DNA of 64,000 nt from Methylobacter sp. KS41. GTDB lineage: Bacteria; Pseudomonadota; Gammaproteobacteria; Methylococcales; Methylomonadaceae. The position numbers were made by a program, and so were the translations under genes. The stretch is taken from positions 1,522,501-1,586,500 of the forward strand of contig PHSP01000001.1 in assembly GCA_002862125.1 (NCBI GenBank), read 5' to 3'. Positions 8,267 to 17,398 of the stretch are shown here, piece by piece (within the stretch, counting starts at the first letter, position 1; each line of letters opens with the position of its first letter). The notes under the pieces are model-generated. The model worked only from the letters and a program-made list of their open reading frames with translations. It had not been told where the DNA came from and searched no databases.

Positions 8267-10801
8267 TTAAAGTTTTTCCGGCATTGTTTTCTTGAGTACG
8301 CCGGAGGACCGGTTTAATCGTAATGAATTAATAATGACCGAGACAGAGCTGAGCGCCATAGCCGCTGAGGCAATCGCCGGATTCAATTTTCCGGCCGCTG
8401 CAAATGGAATTGCGATGGCGTTATAACCAAAGGCCCAAAACAGATTTTGTTTGATAATGCGCAACGTTTGGTGACTTATTTCGATCGCTTCGGCGACTTT
8501 GCCAATATCAGCATTGACCAATATCAAATCTGCTGCGTGAATTGCAGTGCCGGCGCCCTTGTCGATGGCCATGCTCAGGTCCGCTGCCGCCAGCGCGGGC
8601 GCATCATTGATTCCATCACCTATCATGGCAACGCGGCGTCCCTGTTTTTGCAAGCTGCGGATAATTAACAGTTTTTTTGCCGGGTCCGCGCGGGCTATAA
8701 CCGTTTTTATGCCAACTTGTCCCGCAATAGGCCAGGCAGCTTCCTCGGTATCTCCGGTTATCATCATCGTTTCGAGGCGGCTATCATGCAGCTGTTTGAT
8801 AACTGCCCCGGCATTGGACCGGACTTGATCAGAAACCGCAAATAAAGCAGCTGCGTTATGATCAATAGCCAGATAGATCAGCGTCTTACCCTGTTCAGCC
8901 AGATTTTTTGCTGTTGGTTGCAACGCAGCTAAATCAATTTGTTGCTCCAGCAGCCAGGACTCGCTACCCAGCAATAATTTATATGGGCCGACATCGGCAC
9001 GGATGCCTAAATCAGGAAAGCCATGAAAACGGTCAGACTCCAACCGGCTAATACCACGCAATTTGGCATACCGGAGAAGAGCTTGGCCTAGATAATGCCC
9101 GGAGTTGAATTCAGCAGAGGCCGCTAATTGAATGATGCTTTCATCATCCATCTGAGAAATATTGAATAAATCGGTAACGCTGGCATGGCCCTCGGTTATG
9201 GTGCCGGTTTTATCAAAGACAACGATATCAACAGCCGCCGCCCTTTCCAGCGCTTCGCCATTATGAATATAAATGCCGCGCCGTGCTGCATGTCCAGTAC
9301 CCGCCATGGTTGCTGCCGGCGTTGCCAAACCCAGTGCAGAGGGACAGGAAATCAGCAGTACGGCGATGGCGTTGGCTACTGCATGCCCCATGCGCGCTCC
9401 TGCCAGCAGCCAGCCGCCAAAAGTCGCGCCCGACAGCACTATGACCGATGGCACAAACACTGACGAAAGCGCATCAACCGTTTTTTGAATCTTCAATTTG
9501 GAAGCCTGCGCCTCGTCAACCATGTGTATCAAACCGGCCAGAACGGTATCCTTGCCAGCCGCTGTAGCACGGATATGCAACTCGCCACCGCCATTTATAC
9601 AGCCGTCATACACCTTATGCCCGGACTCTTTTATGCCGGGCGTACTGGAGCCGGTTATCATGGACTCATCGACGCTGGAAAGACCTTTAATTACCACGCC
9701 GTCAGCAGGAATTTTTTCTCCGGGGCGAATCAGCAAAATATCATCCGCTTTGATCCTGTCGGCGCTGATTTTAATCTCTTCTCCATCACGCAATAAAGTC
9801 GCTTCCCGGGGTTCTAAATTGACCAGCTTGCGGATGTCGTTCAGCACTTTTCTTTTTGCCAATTCTTCCAGGAACCGGCCTAACAGAACAAAATCAATAA
9901 TTCCGGTTGCCGCATTAAAGTAAACATGGCGGGCGCTGCCGCGGAATAACGACGCAAAGCTGTAAGTGTAAGCAGCTCCTACCCCCAGCGCAATCAAGCT
10001 ATCCATATTGGCGGAACCTTGTTTCGCCTGATTTACCGCCTTTTTAAAAATATCCCGGCCTTCCCAAAAAACCACGGGCGTAGCGAATAAGGCCTGCAAC
10101 AGCAAAAGCGGTAGCGACTTTGATTGCAGGAGTCCCAGTAGCGTCACCGGCAAGCTCAGCAAACCCAGCATAACCAGTTGTCTTTTTGCCGTAAGCAAAT
10201 GTTTGCCGTCCAATTCGAACAGCAATTTTCGTTCAGTCAACGAATCGATGGAAAAGGGCTGATAGCCATTTGAACAAATAATCTTAAAAAGCGCCTCTTT
10301 AGAGAGAAAACCTTTGACTCGAGCGGTTTCCGAAACATAATTGACAGCAGCTTTAGTGACATCGGGTTCCCGCTGCAGCATCATTTCCAGAAACAAGGCG
10401 CAGGAAGCGCAGCTCATGCCGCCGATGCCGATAATAAAATCCTGCAGCTTCTCGACGGAATGAGTGTTTTTATACTTTATAGCGTTAATCGTCTGACGCG
10501 GCTTCAGGCCGATATTCCTGATGACTGTTTCCAAAAGCAGCAACAGATTTTCAACAGGCAGGCATTCAGGATCAAAATGAATGGTTACCGAGGCAATCGC
10601 CGGAACGATTTTCACCGCTTCAATGCCCTGCCGTTTGTGCAACAACATTTCCAATATGTAAGCGCGTTCCAGATCCTTGCGCAAACTGGGCGCGATAAGC
10701 CGGACACGGCGCTTTGTACGATGCGCGAGGGTGAAATATTTAAACTCGGGAGTTTGATGCATAGCGATAATATTGTTTATGTTTTTCCTGATTAGACTCA
10801 A
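8267..10801 (-). CDS. P1B-type heavy-metal ATPase with altered signature motifs
   Basis: Heavy-metal P-type ATPase fold, 844 residues. An N-terminal degenerate HMA-like domain (about 20-100) lacks CxxC. A second HMA domain has GMSCASC at 128-134. Membrane segments, the phosphorylation motif DKTGT at 530-534, and the hinge GDGINDAPAL follow, and the last helices carry YN and AMALSSVSV of the Cu(I) class. Three normally invariant motifs differ: the membrane CPC is CPS (486-488), the actuator TGE is TGS (383-385), and the HP dipeptide is HY (in SGHYLG). The fold suggests copper handling, but normal transport turnover is doubtful. A shorter form from the Met at residue 14 is possible. It stands alone, with no copper regulator next to it. 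Confidence 0.85.
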   Translation of the reverse strand: MSLIRKNINNIIAMHQTPEFKYFTLAHRTKRRVRLIAPSLRKDLERAYILEMLLHKRQGIEAVKIVPAIASVTIHFDPECLPVENLLLLLETVIRNIGLKPRQTINAIKYKNTHSVEKLQDFIIGIGGMSCASCALFLEMMLQREPDVTKAAVNYVSETARVKGFLSKEALFKIICSNGYQPFSIDSLTERKLLFELDGKHLLTAKRQLVMLGLLSLPVTLLGLLQSKSLPLLLLQALFATPVVFWEGRDIFKKAVNQAKQGSANMDSLIALGVGAAYTYSFASLFRGSARHVYFNAATGIIDFVLLGRFLEELAKRKVLNDIRKLVNLEPREATLLRDGEEIKISADRIKADDILLIRPGEKIPADGVVIKGLSSVDESMITGSSTPGIKESGHKVYDGCINGGGELHIRATAAGKDTVLAGLIHMVDEAQASKLKIQKTVDALSSVFVPSVIVLSGATFGGWLLAGARMGHAVANAIAVLLISCPSALGLATPAATMAGTGHAARRGIYIHNGEALERAAAVDIVVFDKTGTITEGHASVTDLFNISQMDDESIIQLAASAEFNSGHYLGQALLRYAKLRGISRLESDRFHGFPDLGIRADVGPYKLLLGSESWLLEQQIDLAALQPTAKNLAEQGKTLIYLAIDHNAAALFAVSDQVRSNAGAVIKQLHDSRLETMMITGDTEEAAWPIAGQVGIKTVIARADPAKKLLIIRSLQKQGRRVAMIGDGINDAPALAAADLSMAIDKGAGTAIHAADLILVNADIGKVAEAIEISHQTLRIIKQNLFWAFGYNAIAIPFAAAGKLNPAIASAAMALSSVSVIINSLRLNRSSGVLKKTMPEKL

Positions 10802-10930
10802 CGCTGGCGAAGTGTGGGCATCAGGTTGATTAGCGTGCGTTTTTTATCCTTTCCGGCCTCAAAACATTGCCTGGAGCGGTGTTAACCGCCAGCCGCGCAA
10901 TGTCTGCACTTTTTTCAAGATCTAAAGCTA

Positions 10931-11869
10931 TCATTTCTTAGCCCGGCTCACCACATAAACCCCGGCTAACACAAAAAAAGTCCCCCCTACCTGGGCCGGA
11001 GTAATTGCCTCGCCCAGCAGCACATAGGCTAAAAGCAGGGTTGCTATCGGGCCGGTCGTACTAATAATTGACGCTGGTCCCGCACCGATTCTGCGTATGC
11101 CGGCATTCATGAAAAATGCCGGCAACACGGTAGAAAAAACGGCCATGATTAATGCCAGTTTAAAAACATGCCCCCGCTCGCTGTAGTGGAATGAAGTCAA
11201 TTGTATAAGCCGGACGCCATGTTGGAAAGAAAAATGTACTAACGTTGCGACACTGGCAACCGTCATTGTGTAAGCGGTAAAACGCGCCGAGCCGATGCGC
11301 TGCGTCATAACGCCGCTGCCCATGACAAACCAGGAGAAAATGACGGCGCTGCCCAGCACCAGGCCTGAACCCAACACGAGACCTGATGAGGCTGCCGACA
11401 AATGCTCGATAAAAACCAGCATTGTGCCGATATAGCTCAAGCCCAGCGCAAAGACAACGTGAGCCGCGATTCGCCGCCTGTTGACAAGGGCGGAAAACAA
11501 CACGACAAAGGTGGGATACAAAAAAATGATAACCCGCTCCAGTCCTGCCGAGATATATTGCAGTCCTAAAAAATCCAGATAACTTGCTATGTAATAGCCC
11601 GTCAAGCCTAAAACGATGACTATTCCCCATTGTTTTTTTTCCAAGGGCGATGCAGGCGGCTTTTTGTTGGGCCAGACTGCAACCAGCACAAAAAACGGCA
11701 GCGCAAACAACATCCGCAAAGCCATCAGGGTAATAGCGTCGACTTCTGCACCGGCGGCATAAGCCAGTTTGATGATGATGGCTTTGGCTGAAAAGCCTAA
11801 AGCGCCGAGCGCCGCGAGACCATAGCCGGTAACAAGGTTGCGTTGTTCAGAATAGGCTTTTGTCAGCAA
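10931..11869 (-). CDS. EamA-family DMT transporter
   Basis: Inner-membrane protein of 312 residues with about ten hydrophobic segments in two EamA repeats. The second repeat shows the usual GAGPASIISTTGPIATLLLA and LGEAITPAQVGGTFFVLAGV stretches. The drug/metabolite transporter superfamily exports amino acids, metabolites or drugs; the substrate cannot be read from sequence. The predicted start is a TTG (TTG CTG ACA), as no ATG or GTG lies close upstream in frame, so the N-terminus is uncertain. It runs in the same direction as the kinase gene upstream. Confidence 0.88.
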   Translation of the reverse strand: MLTKAYSEQRNLVTGYGLAALGALGFSAKAIIIKLAYAAGAEVDAITLMALRMLFALPFFVLVAVWPNKKPPASPLEKKQWGIVIVLGLTGYYIASYLDFLGLQYISAGLERVIIFLYPTFVVLFSALVNRRRIAAHVVFALGLSYIGTMLVFIEHLSAASSGLVLGSGLVLGSAVIFSWFVMGSGVMTQRIGSARFTAYTMTVASVATLVHFSFQHGVRLIQLTSFHYSERGHVFKLALIMAVFSTVLPAFFMNAGIRRIGAGPASIISTTGPIATLLLAYVLLGEAITPAQVGGTFFVLAGVYVVSRAKK

Positions 11870-11911
11870 TGTACGGTCTCGTCCGGCAAAACGGTTAAAT
11901 TATCGTTAACT

Positions 11912-12973
11912 TTACGCAATCCACTGGCTTTTTAACCGGTCTATCAGAGCCTTAATGGCTGATTCCTGAGTCATGATGCTCTCGCACAACTGGAATTGAC
12001 CGGCTGCGCGCTGCAAATTTTGTTCAGGCCCGGTCACTTTAAAATACCGGTTACCTTCAAGATAATCAGTATAAAACCGAAGCCCCAGTTCAAATGGAAT
12101 CAATTGGATGGCGGCGTACAAATAGTCGTAGTCATGGCCTGAAAAAAATGCGCCTGCTTCGGAAAAGTAGCCCGTTAATAACGCCGCGCAAATATCCAGA
12201 TCGAATTCATTGGATTCCGGAATATGACAACAGGATCGCAAACAATCGCCGATATCATAATGCACCAGACCCGGTTTAACCGTGTCCAGATCGATAATGC
12301 TAACTATCTTTTTGCTAACTATATCAAAAAGAAAATTATTTAATTTAGGGTCGCCGTGGATAACTCGCAATTTCAACAATCCTTGCCTTTTCGCCGTTTC
12401 CAGATCATCGGCCAAGTGCTGAAATTTAGCGATAAACTCCGCGCAATAACGGCTTTCACGCTCAGGTTGAACGGATGATTGCGTCAAAACCCGGTGATAG
12501 CGGCTTAAGTAGCCGGGAGCAATATGAAACCCGGGCAAGGTATCATGCAAGCGCAAAGGATCAAGATCACTGACCAGGCGATGAAAATGTCCCAGCGCGA
12601 ATCCGGCTTGCCCGGCCCGGCTGATGTCTGTTACTGTCTCCAGACTTTCAGTATTTTCTATAAAGTCGAGTGCACGCCAGTAATCACCCTGTCCATCCTG
12701 ATAAAAATCCTGGTTAGTCGCCGTCTTTAAAAGTTCCGGGAGTTTCAGCTTTACTTCCGTTCCGGGTTTTTGCTCAAGATGCCGGTTAAGCGTGATCAGA
12801 TTATCAATAATATGACCGGGCGCGGGAAAAATCTTGCCGTTTATACGTTGCAGAACAAAGCGCGATGATCCCGTTACAACCAGAAATGTGTCATTAATCA
12901 GGCCGTTGCCCAGCGGCGAAATCCCTGTAACGGTTTTGGCAAACTGATGCGCGATTGGAAGCAGCGTGTTCAT
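11912..12973 (-). CDS. APH-fold phosphotransferase (sugar kinase-like)
   Basis: Aminoglycoside-phosphotransferase-fold kinase of 353 residues. The catalytic loop is VIHGDPKLNNFLFD (HGD plus Asn) and the metal-binding motif is SIIDLDTVKPG. The N-terminus (PLGNGLINDTFLV) is the nucleotide-binding loop. Similar proteins include the N-acetylhexosamine 1-kinase and homoserine-kinase-like groups, and IDLDTVKPGL with DIGDCLR is typical of the former. The substrate is not certain. It sits directly upstream of rdgB's 3' end on the same strand with a short gap. Confidence 0.75.
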   Translation of the reverse strand: MNTLLPIAHQFAKTVTGISPLGNGLINDTFLVVTGSSRFVLQRINGKIFPAPGHIIDNLITLNRHLEQKPGTEVKLKLPELLKTATNQDFYQDGQGDYWRALDFIENTESLETVTDISRAGQAGFALGHFHRLVSDLDPLRLHDTLPGFHIAPGYLSRYHRVLTQSSVQPERESRYCAEFIAKFQHLADDLETAKRQGLLKLRVIHGDPKLNNFLFDIVSKKIVSIIDLDTVKPGLVHYDIGDCLRSCCHIPESNEFDLDICAALLTGYFSEAGAFFSGHDYDYLYAAIQLIPFELGLRFYTDYLEGNRYFKVTGPEQNLQRAAGQFQLCESIMTQESAIKALIDRLKSQWIA

Positions 12974-13001
12974 AGCGTTAGCGGGCGCAAACCTGAACCG
13001 C

Positions 13002-13610
13002 CTACAACTCTCTGGCCTTGATTAAATCAGTTAAACTCCGCAAGGCTTGACCTCTATGACTTAATGAGTTTTTAACGGCAGCCGGTAATTCAGCCGACGA
13101 ACACTGGCGTTCAGGCACCCAAAATACCGGGTCATAGCCGAAGCCATTTGCGCCAATGGCATGGTTTAAAATTCCGCCTTCCCAAACCCCTTGAGCAATG
13201 ACCGGAAAAGGATCACCGGCATGCTCCATAAACACCATGACACAGATAAATCGCGCACTACGCCGCTCATCGGGAACGCCTTTAAGTTCCCGTAGCAATT
13301 TATACACATTGTCCTGATCGCTGGCACCGACGCCCGCATAGCGTGCAGAAACCACCCCCGGCGCACCGTTTAAAGCATCGACAACTAAGCCGGAATCATC
13401 GGCTATGGACGGTAACCTGCAATGCAAAGCCGCATTTCTGGCTTTGATTATGGCATTTTCTACAAAAGTGGAGCCGGTTTCCACGGTTTCCACGACATTA
13501 AACGCTGACTGGGCAATAATCGGATGCCCTGAAAGAATCGCCTGGATTTCCCTGATTTTACCCGGATTGCCGCTGGCTAAAACGATTTGTTGCGATGATG
13601 AAAAAGTCAT
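13002..13610 (-). CDS. rdgB: RdgB, dITP/XTP pyrophosphatase
   Basis: Ham1/RdgB-family enzyme, 202 residues. It hydrolyses dITP, XTP and ITP to monophosphates, keeping deaminated purines out of DNA and RNA. The N-terminal LASGNPGKIREI motif binds the triphosphate, DDSGLVVDALNGAPGVVSAR holds the metal ligands, and SHRGQAL is the C-terminal signature. It lies downstream of rph on the same strand, an order common in proteobacteria (rph-rdgB), and the two may share a transcript. Confidence 0.97.
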   Translation of the reverse strand: MTFSSSQQIVLASGNPGKIREIQAILSGHPIIAQSAFNVVETVETGSTFVENAIIKARNAALHCRLPSIADDSGLVVDALNGAPGVVSARYAGVGASDQDNVYKLLRELKGVPDERRSARFICVMVFMEHAGDPFPVIAQGVWEGGILNHAIGANGFGYDPVFWVPERQCSSAELPAAVKNSLSHRGQALRSLTDLIKAREL

Positions 13611-13669
13611 ATAAATGGATCAAGGTAAGAGCGTTTGTTTTGTACTTCAGGATTTGGAAAAACCGTATC

Positions 13670-14392
13670 TTATAAATATTTATCCAGCGCCGCCTGTTGT
13701 TTTTCCAGCAATTGCTTGATACCTAGCCCAGCCAGATCAAGCATCGAATCCAGCTCTTCTTTTCTGAAGGCATGGCCCTCGGCAGTGCCTTGAACTTCAA
13801 TAAATGCACAGGCATCATTCATCACCACATTCATGTCGGTTTCGGCGCTGCTATCCTCGGCATAATCCAGATCCAGCACGGGTACGCCGTTATAAATACC
13901 CACCGATACCGAAGCGACCTGACCATGAAGCGGACTGCTTTTAATTAGCTTGCGTTTAAGCATTTTTTCTATCGCCAATGACAAGGCAACGAATCCGCCG
14001 GTAATTGACGCGGTGCGCGTGCCGCCGTCAGCCTGGATAACATCGCAATCAATCGTAACGGTATGCTCGCCCAGCGCCTTTAAGTCAACCGCCGCTCTTA
14101 GCGAGCGGCCTATCAAGCGCTGAATTTCCAAAGTACGGCCGCCCTGCCTGCCATTAGCGGCTTCGCGCCCCATCCGGCTATGCGTTGAACGAGGCAGCAT
14201 GCCATATTCGGCAGTCACCCAGCCTTCGCCTTTACCTTTAAGAAACCGTGGGACGTTCTTGTCAACGCTGGCTGTACAAAGCACCCGGGTATCGCCGAAC
14301 TCGACTAGCACAGAGCCTTCGGCGTGTTTGGTATAACCGCAGGTGAATTTTATATCTCTGAGTTGATCTGGATTACGTCCGCTTGGTCTCAT
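13670..14392 (-). CDS. rph: RNase PH
   Basis: Phosphorolytic 3'-5' exoribonuclease that trims tRNA 3' ends. At 240 residues it is full length, unlike the truncated rph of E. coli K-12. Recognisable blocks are [12 protein letters not shown] at the start, the [17 protein letters not shown] block, [15 protein letters not shown], and [19 protein letters not shown] with the phosphate-binding residues, ending in the [11 protein letters not shown] helix. It lies divergent from yicC across about 160 bp, the usual arrangement. Confidence 0.98.
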   Translation of the reverse strand: MRPSGRNPDQLRDIKFTCGYTKHAEGSVLVEFGDTRVLCTASVDKNVPRFLKGKGEGWVTAEYGMLPRSTHSRMGREAANGRQGGRTLEIQRLIGRSLRAAVDLKALGEHTVTIDCDVIQADGGTRTASITGGFVALSLAIEKMLKRKLIKSSPLHGQVASVSVGIYNGVPVLDLDYAEDSSAETDMNVVMNDACAFIEVQGTAEGHAFRKEELDSMLDLAGLGIKQLLEKQQAALDKYL

Positions 14393-14556
14393 GTGTGTTC
14401 CGGTAAAAATTAAAACAGCAAAGTATACCTGAACTATGGGCTATCCGGTTTTCAATTTATAAATCCTTGCTAAAGAGCAGGCAGGCTCAAAACGCAGATT
14501 ACCAGTCAAGAATGATATACTTGTCGGCCTGACTCTTTAACTTCCACGGGTGATTA

Positions 14557-15423
14557 ATGATTAGAAGTATGACTGCTTATGCCTGCAATGAAGCGCAAAT
14601 TGGAGACTCGACCATAACTTGTGAATTACGCTCGGTCAACCATCGTTACTGCGATATCACCCTGAAACTCCCCGATCACTTGCGTTTTATCGAAGCGGAC
14701 CTTCGCGCGATAATTGCTGCTAAAATCAACCGGGGCAAGGTCGAATGCGCATTAAGTTATAAAAAACAGGCTAAAGACGTACAAGGCTTTAACATTAATA
14801 TGCATGCGGTAACCGCATTGCTTGCCGCTACCGATCAAATTGAAGAGCACATGCTGGCGCCTTTGTCATTTTCAGCCTTGGACGTTTTGTCTTTCCCCGG
14901 CATTCAACAGGAACTGAGCACTGACAAAACCCATGTTAATGAACAAATCACGCATCTGGTCAAGCAAACACTGGCGCAATTTCTGGAAGTCCGCGAGCGG
15001 GAAGGCGCTCAACTTAAAGCCTTAATCGAAGAACGCTGTATTAAAATGCAGGACTTCGTTGTCAAGGCCGGCCAGCGTATACCCGAAGTCCTGTTGCTGA
15101 TCCGTAATAAATTAAAAGACAAAATTGCCGAACTGGTAGCTCAACCGGACTATGACCGCCTCGAGCAGGAGCTGGTTTTTCTGGCGCAAAAGCTGGATAT
15201 CTCCGAAGAACTGGATCGCCTGGATACTCATGTCACTGAAGTCTTACGCGTGCTTAAAGAAAAAGACCCCGTCGGCAGACGTCTGGACTTTTTAATGCAG
15301 GAGCTCAACCGTGAAGCCAATACCCTGGGATCTAAATCAACAGACAAGGAAATGACGCAAATATCCATTGAACTCAAAGTGCTGATTGAACAAATGCGCG
15401 AACAGATACAAAATATAGAGTAA
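14557..15423 (+). CDS. yicC: YicC-family endoribonuclease
   Basis: 288-residue YicC protein. The N-terminal domain begins MIRSMTAYACNEAQ and contains CELRSVNHRYCDI. The C-terminal domain (DUF1732) contains EELDRLDTHV and a long PVGRRLDFLMQELNREANTL stretch with GSKSTDKEMT. YicC proteins are RNA endonucleases that influence small-RNA stability. The start is ATG 14557. It is followed by a strong hairpin and then by an integrase att-like region, so the gene end marks the edge of conserved core DNA. Confidence 0.96.
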   Translation: MIRSMTAYACNEAQIGDSTITCELRSVNHRYCDITLKLPDHLRFIEADLRAIIAAKINRGKVECALSYKKQAKDVQGFNINMHAVTALLAATDQIEEHMLAPLSFSALDVLSFPGIQQELSTDKTHVNEQITHLVKQTLAQFLEVREREGAQLKALIEERCIKMQDFVVKAGQRIPEVLLLIRNKLKDKIAELVAQPDYDRLEQELVFLAQKLDISEELDRLDTHVTEVLRVLKEKDPVGRRLDFLMQELNREANTLGSKSTDKEMTQISIELKVLIEQMREQIQNIE

Positions 15424-15461
15424 TGTTTCAGGCAGTCTCAACTAGTCTAATGACCCCATTA

Positions 15462-15484
15462 AAAGCCGCTTAAATAGCGGCTTT
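15462..15484 (+). terminator. Hairpin after yicC
   Basis: A perfect 9-bp stem (AAAGCCGCT / AGCGGCTTT) with a TAAAT loop, 38 bases after the yicC stop. The last three stem bases are T and the following sequence is GTTGTGTCTT, so it resembles a rho-independent terminator with a weak T tract. It probably ends yicC transcription. Confidence 0.75.
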
Positions 15485-15495
15485 GTTGTGTCTTA

Positions 15496-15584
15496 TAGTC
15501 CCAGGCAATCCCACAAAAGCGCATCTTTTTGGTGTACCAAATGGTGTACCAAGTATATAATTTGCACAAAATTAGTGGTACACA
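15496..15584 (+). other. att-like site of a P4-type integrase
   Basis: Upstream of the integrase fragment lie, in order: TAGTCCCA (15496-15503), AAGCGCA (15517-15523), and two direct copies of GGTGTACC (15531-15538 and 15543-15550). A related GGTACACA follows at 15577-15584. The same order (TAGTCCCA, AAGCGCA, two GTTCACC repeats, then an integrase start) is present upstream of the complete P4-type integrase at the right of the window. The doubled octamers are likely integrase arm sites and TAGTCCCA part of the core; this is inference from the shared layout. Confidence 0.55.
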
Positions 15585-15603
15585 TTTATTAGGGTGGCAG
15601 GTT

Positions 15604-15687
15604 ATGGCGAAACTAACTGACACACAAATCAAAGCATGGATAAAAAACGGCGAACATTTTGAGGGGCGAAGCGATGGCGACGTCTGA
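15604..15687 (+). pseudogene. P4-type integrase, N-terminal fragment
   Basis: The frame reads MAKLTDTQIKAWIKNGEHFE, then GRSDGD, then Val and a stop. It is clearly homologous to the start of the complete integrase near the right end of the window (SNLTDIQIKAWVKNGERFED). Only about 26 of more than 400 codons remain. A purine-rich Shine-Dalgarno (GGCAGG) precedes the ATG, so the preserved part includes the original promoter and att region. The remainder is replaced by an HD-GYP-type tail, which marks a deletion scar of an excised or decayed element. Confidence 0.8.
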
Positions 15688-16018
15688 AGCTCTGCATAAA
15701 ATGACGGAGTGGGAAGGGCGCTTCGATGAGAATATTTTTCAGGCCTTTGTAAAAGGAGTCGGGATTTATCCGGTGGGAACCTTGTTGCGATTGAAGTCCG
15801 GCCGGCTTGGCGTGGTTGTTGAACAACAGATTGGAAAATCCTTATTGTTGTCAAAGGTCAGAGTATTTTTCTCAAGCAAGTCTAAGTCATATATCATTCC
15901 TGAAACCTTGGATTTGGCCGATCCGGGATCAGGAGACGAAATTGTGGCGCGTGAAGATGCCTTAAAATGGCATTTGAAAGATATTAATAAATACTGGTGT
16001 GGAGACGAAGCTGGGTAA
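15674..16018 (+). pseudogene. HD-GYP-type phosphodiesterase, C-terminal fragment
   Basis: 114 residues from an ATG lying inside the integrase fragment in another frame. The region MTEWEGRFDENIFQAFVKGV, followed by GIYPVGTLLRLKSGRLGVV, is the conserved tail after the HD-GYP catalytic domain of cyclic-di-GMP phosphodiesterases. The HD and GYP motifs themselves are absent, so any product cannot be catalytic. It has been cut by the event that left the integrase fragment. It may still be translated as a small tail protein, but a remnant is more likely. A diguanylate cyclase gene lies convergent downstream. Confidence 0.7.
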
Positions 16019-16041
16019 GTCCGGGGTTGAAAACGGTAATT

Positions 16042-17103
16042 TCAGTCAGACAATAGGGAAAGCGCGTTTTCGGTTACGATTCTGTTACGGCCTGTATTTT
16101 TTGCCCGGTAAAGCGCTTTGTCGGCTCGATCAATCAAAGTATCCGCTGTGTCAACTACCTTAAGCGAGGCGATGCCCGCCGACACAGTGATTTTGCCAAT
16201 GGTTTCTGTGTCGTTTTTATTTGATAAGCTGCTTTTATCTAAAGCCCTTCTGATTTGATCGATTACATTAAAGGCCTCAGGCAACGTAGTATCCGGCATG
16301 ATGATGGCCATTTCCTCTCCGCCATAACGGGCTACATGATGATGCTTTGCCGTATGTTTTTTCATTAATGAAGCGAAATACTTGATGACCTTGTCACCCA
16401 CCAAATGACCAAAACTATCATTGATTCTTTTAAAATGGTCAAGATCCAAGATCGCCAGGCAGGCATTCTGAGTGGCGGCATTTCCAATAAGTTCAGCTAG
16501 TGTCTTATCAAAGGCATGACGGTTTAATAGCCCTGTTAATCCATCAGCTTGAGCAGTTGCATGGACATGAGTCAGTGCATTTTGCAATTGCTCTATTTCT
16601 TTATTGGTGTTATCCAGTTGATTTTTTAAAGCCTTGCTGGCTTCAGTGAGTTGCGTTGTTTCCAAAATAATTTCAATCAGTGTAGATTTTAGATGCGCCG
16701 CATTTTCGGCTGATATCAATTCATTTAATTTAGTATGAAAATTATCACCGGCAGCAGATACTTTTTCGGAGGTGGTAGTTACAGACATTGTGGTCTCGGT
16801 GATAAGACGCAACAGGCGGCTATTGATTCGCTCAAAGGAATCCACCGTGGCATTGCATATATATGTTTTATAGAGGTTTAAACTGGTTTTGAAATCAAAA
16901 GGTTTTTGATCACGGATTAAGTTATCGACAGCATTATTTAAATCGCCATTAATTCCCGCAACATAATGATACCAGACTGCGTAATTGATGGGATCAACCG
17001 GAATATTGTGTTTCAGCATCAGCGGCAGCATTTGCCGTATGTACCCACTATTTTGTTCAGGTGACGCAGTATAGACTGGTAAAAAAGATGTGTTTTCTTG
17101 CAT
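16042..17103 (-). CDS. GGDEF-domain diguanylate cyclase
   Basis: About 353 residues from ATG 17103 (an upstream TTG at 17115 would add four residues). The N-terminal part is soluble, with a YAVWYHYVAGINGDLNNAVD segment common in this GGDEF subfamily, followed by a coiled coil. The C-terminal catalytic domain starts at DGLTGLLNRHAFDKTL, has LDLDHFKRINDSFGH, and the active-site loop RYGGEEM (GGEEM instead of GGDEF/GGEEF; the catalytic acidic residues are kept). The position of the inhibitory RxxD site reads KHHH, so product feedback is probably absent. It makes the second messenger c-di-GMP. No sensor domain is recognisable. Confidence 0.9.
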   Translation of the reverse strand: MQENTSFLPVYTASPEQNSGYIRQMLPLMLKHNIPVDPINYAVWYHYVAGINGDLNNAVDNLIRDQKPFDFKTSLNLYKTYICNATVDSFERINSRLLRLITETTMSVTTTSEKVSAAGDNFHTKLNELISAENAAHLKSTLIEIILETTQLTEASKALKNQLDNTNKEIEQLQNALTHVHATAQADGLTGLLNRHAFDKTLAELIGNAATQNACLAILDLDHFKRINDSFGHLVGDKVIKYFASLMKKHTAKHHHVARYGGEEMAIIMPDTTLPEAFNVIDQIRRALDKSSLSNKNDTETIGKITVSAGIASLKVVDTADTLIDRADKALYRAKNTGRNRIVTENALSLLSD

Positions 17104-17398
17104 AGATGATTCCAAATTTTAATAAGTTAAATCCCAATTAAGCTGTTTGGAGAAGGGAAAGTTATTTATGCACGGAATTTCGATGGTCGCATGTGTGGTC
17201 ATGGTATCCGAATTTAATTCGCATTTGAATCCCCGACGTTCGATCACCAAACGTTAGTCAACAAAAAAGCGGCAGCCCGGGCTGTAACGGATTATAAAAC
17301 AGAGCCGGGTTGACCGGGTTACGGCTGCATTGACGCAGGAATGCGGACCAATGCAGATTTAGCTGCAAAGCTAAACCGGCAAATACAATACTATGTTT

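Noticed and set aside
17273-17284. Palindrome CAGCCCGGGCTG in the gap before the cyclase gene
   Set aside because: Only 12 bp, no loop or T tract and no second copy; not enough to call a site.
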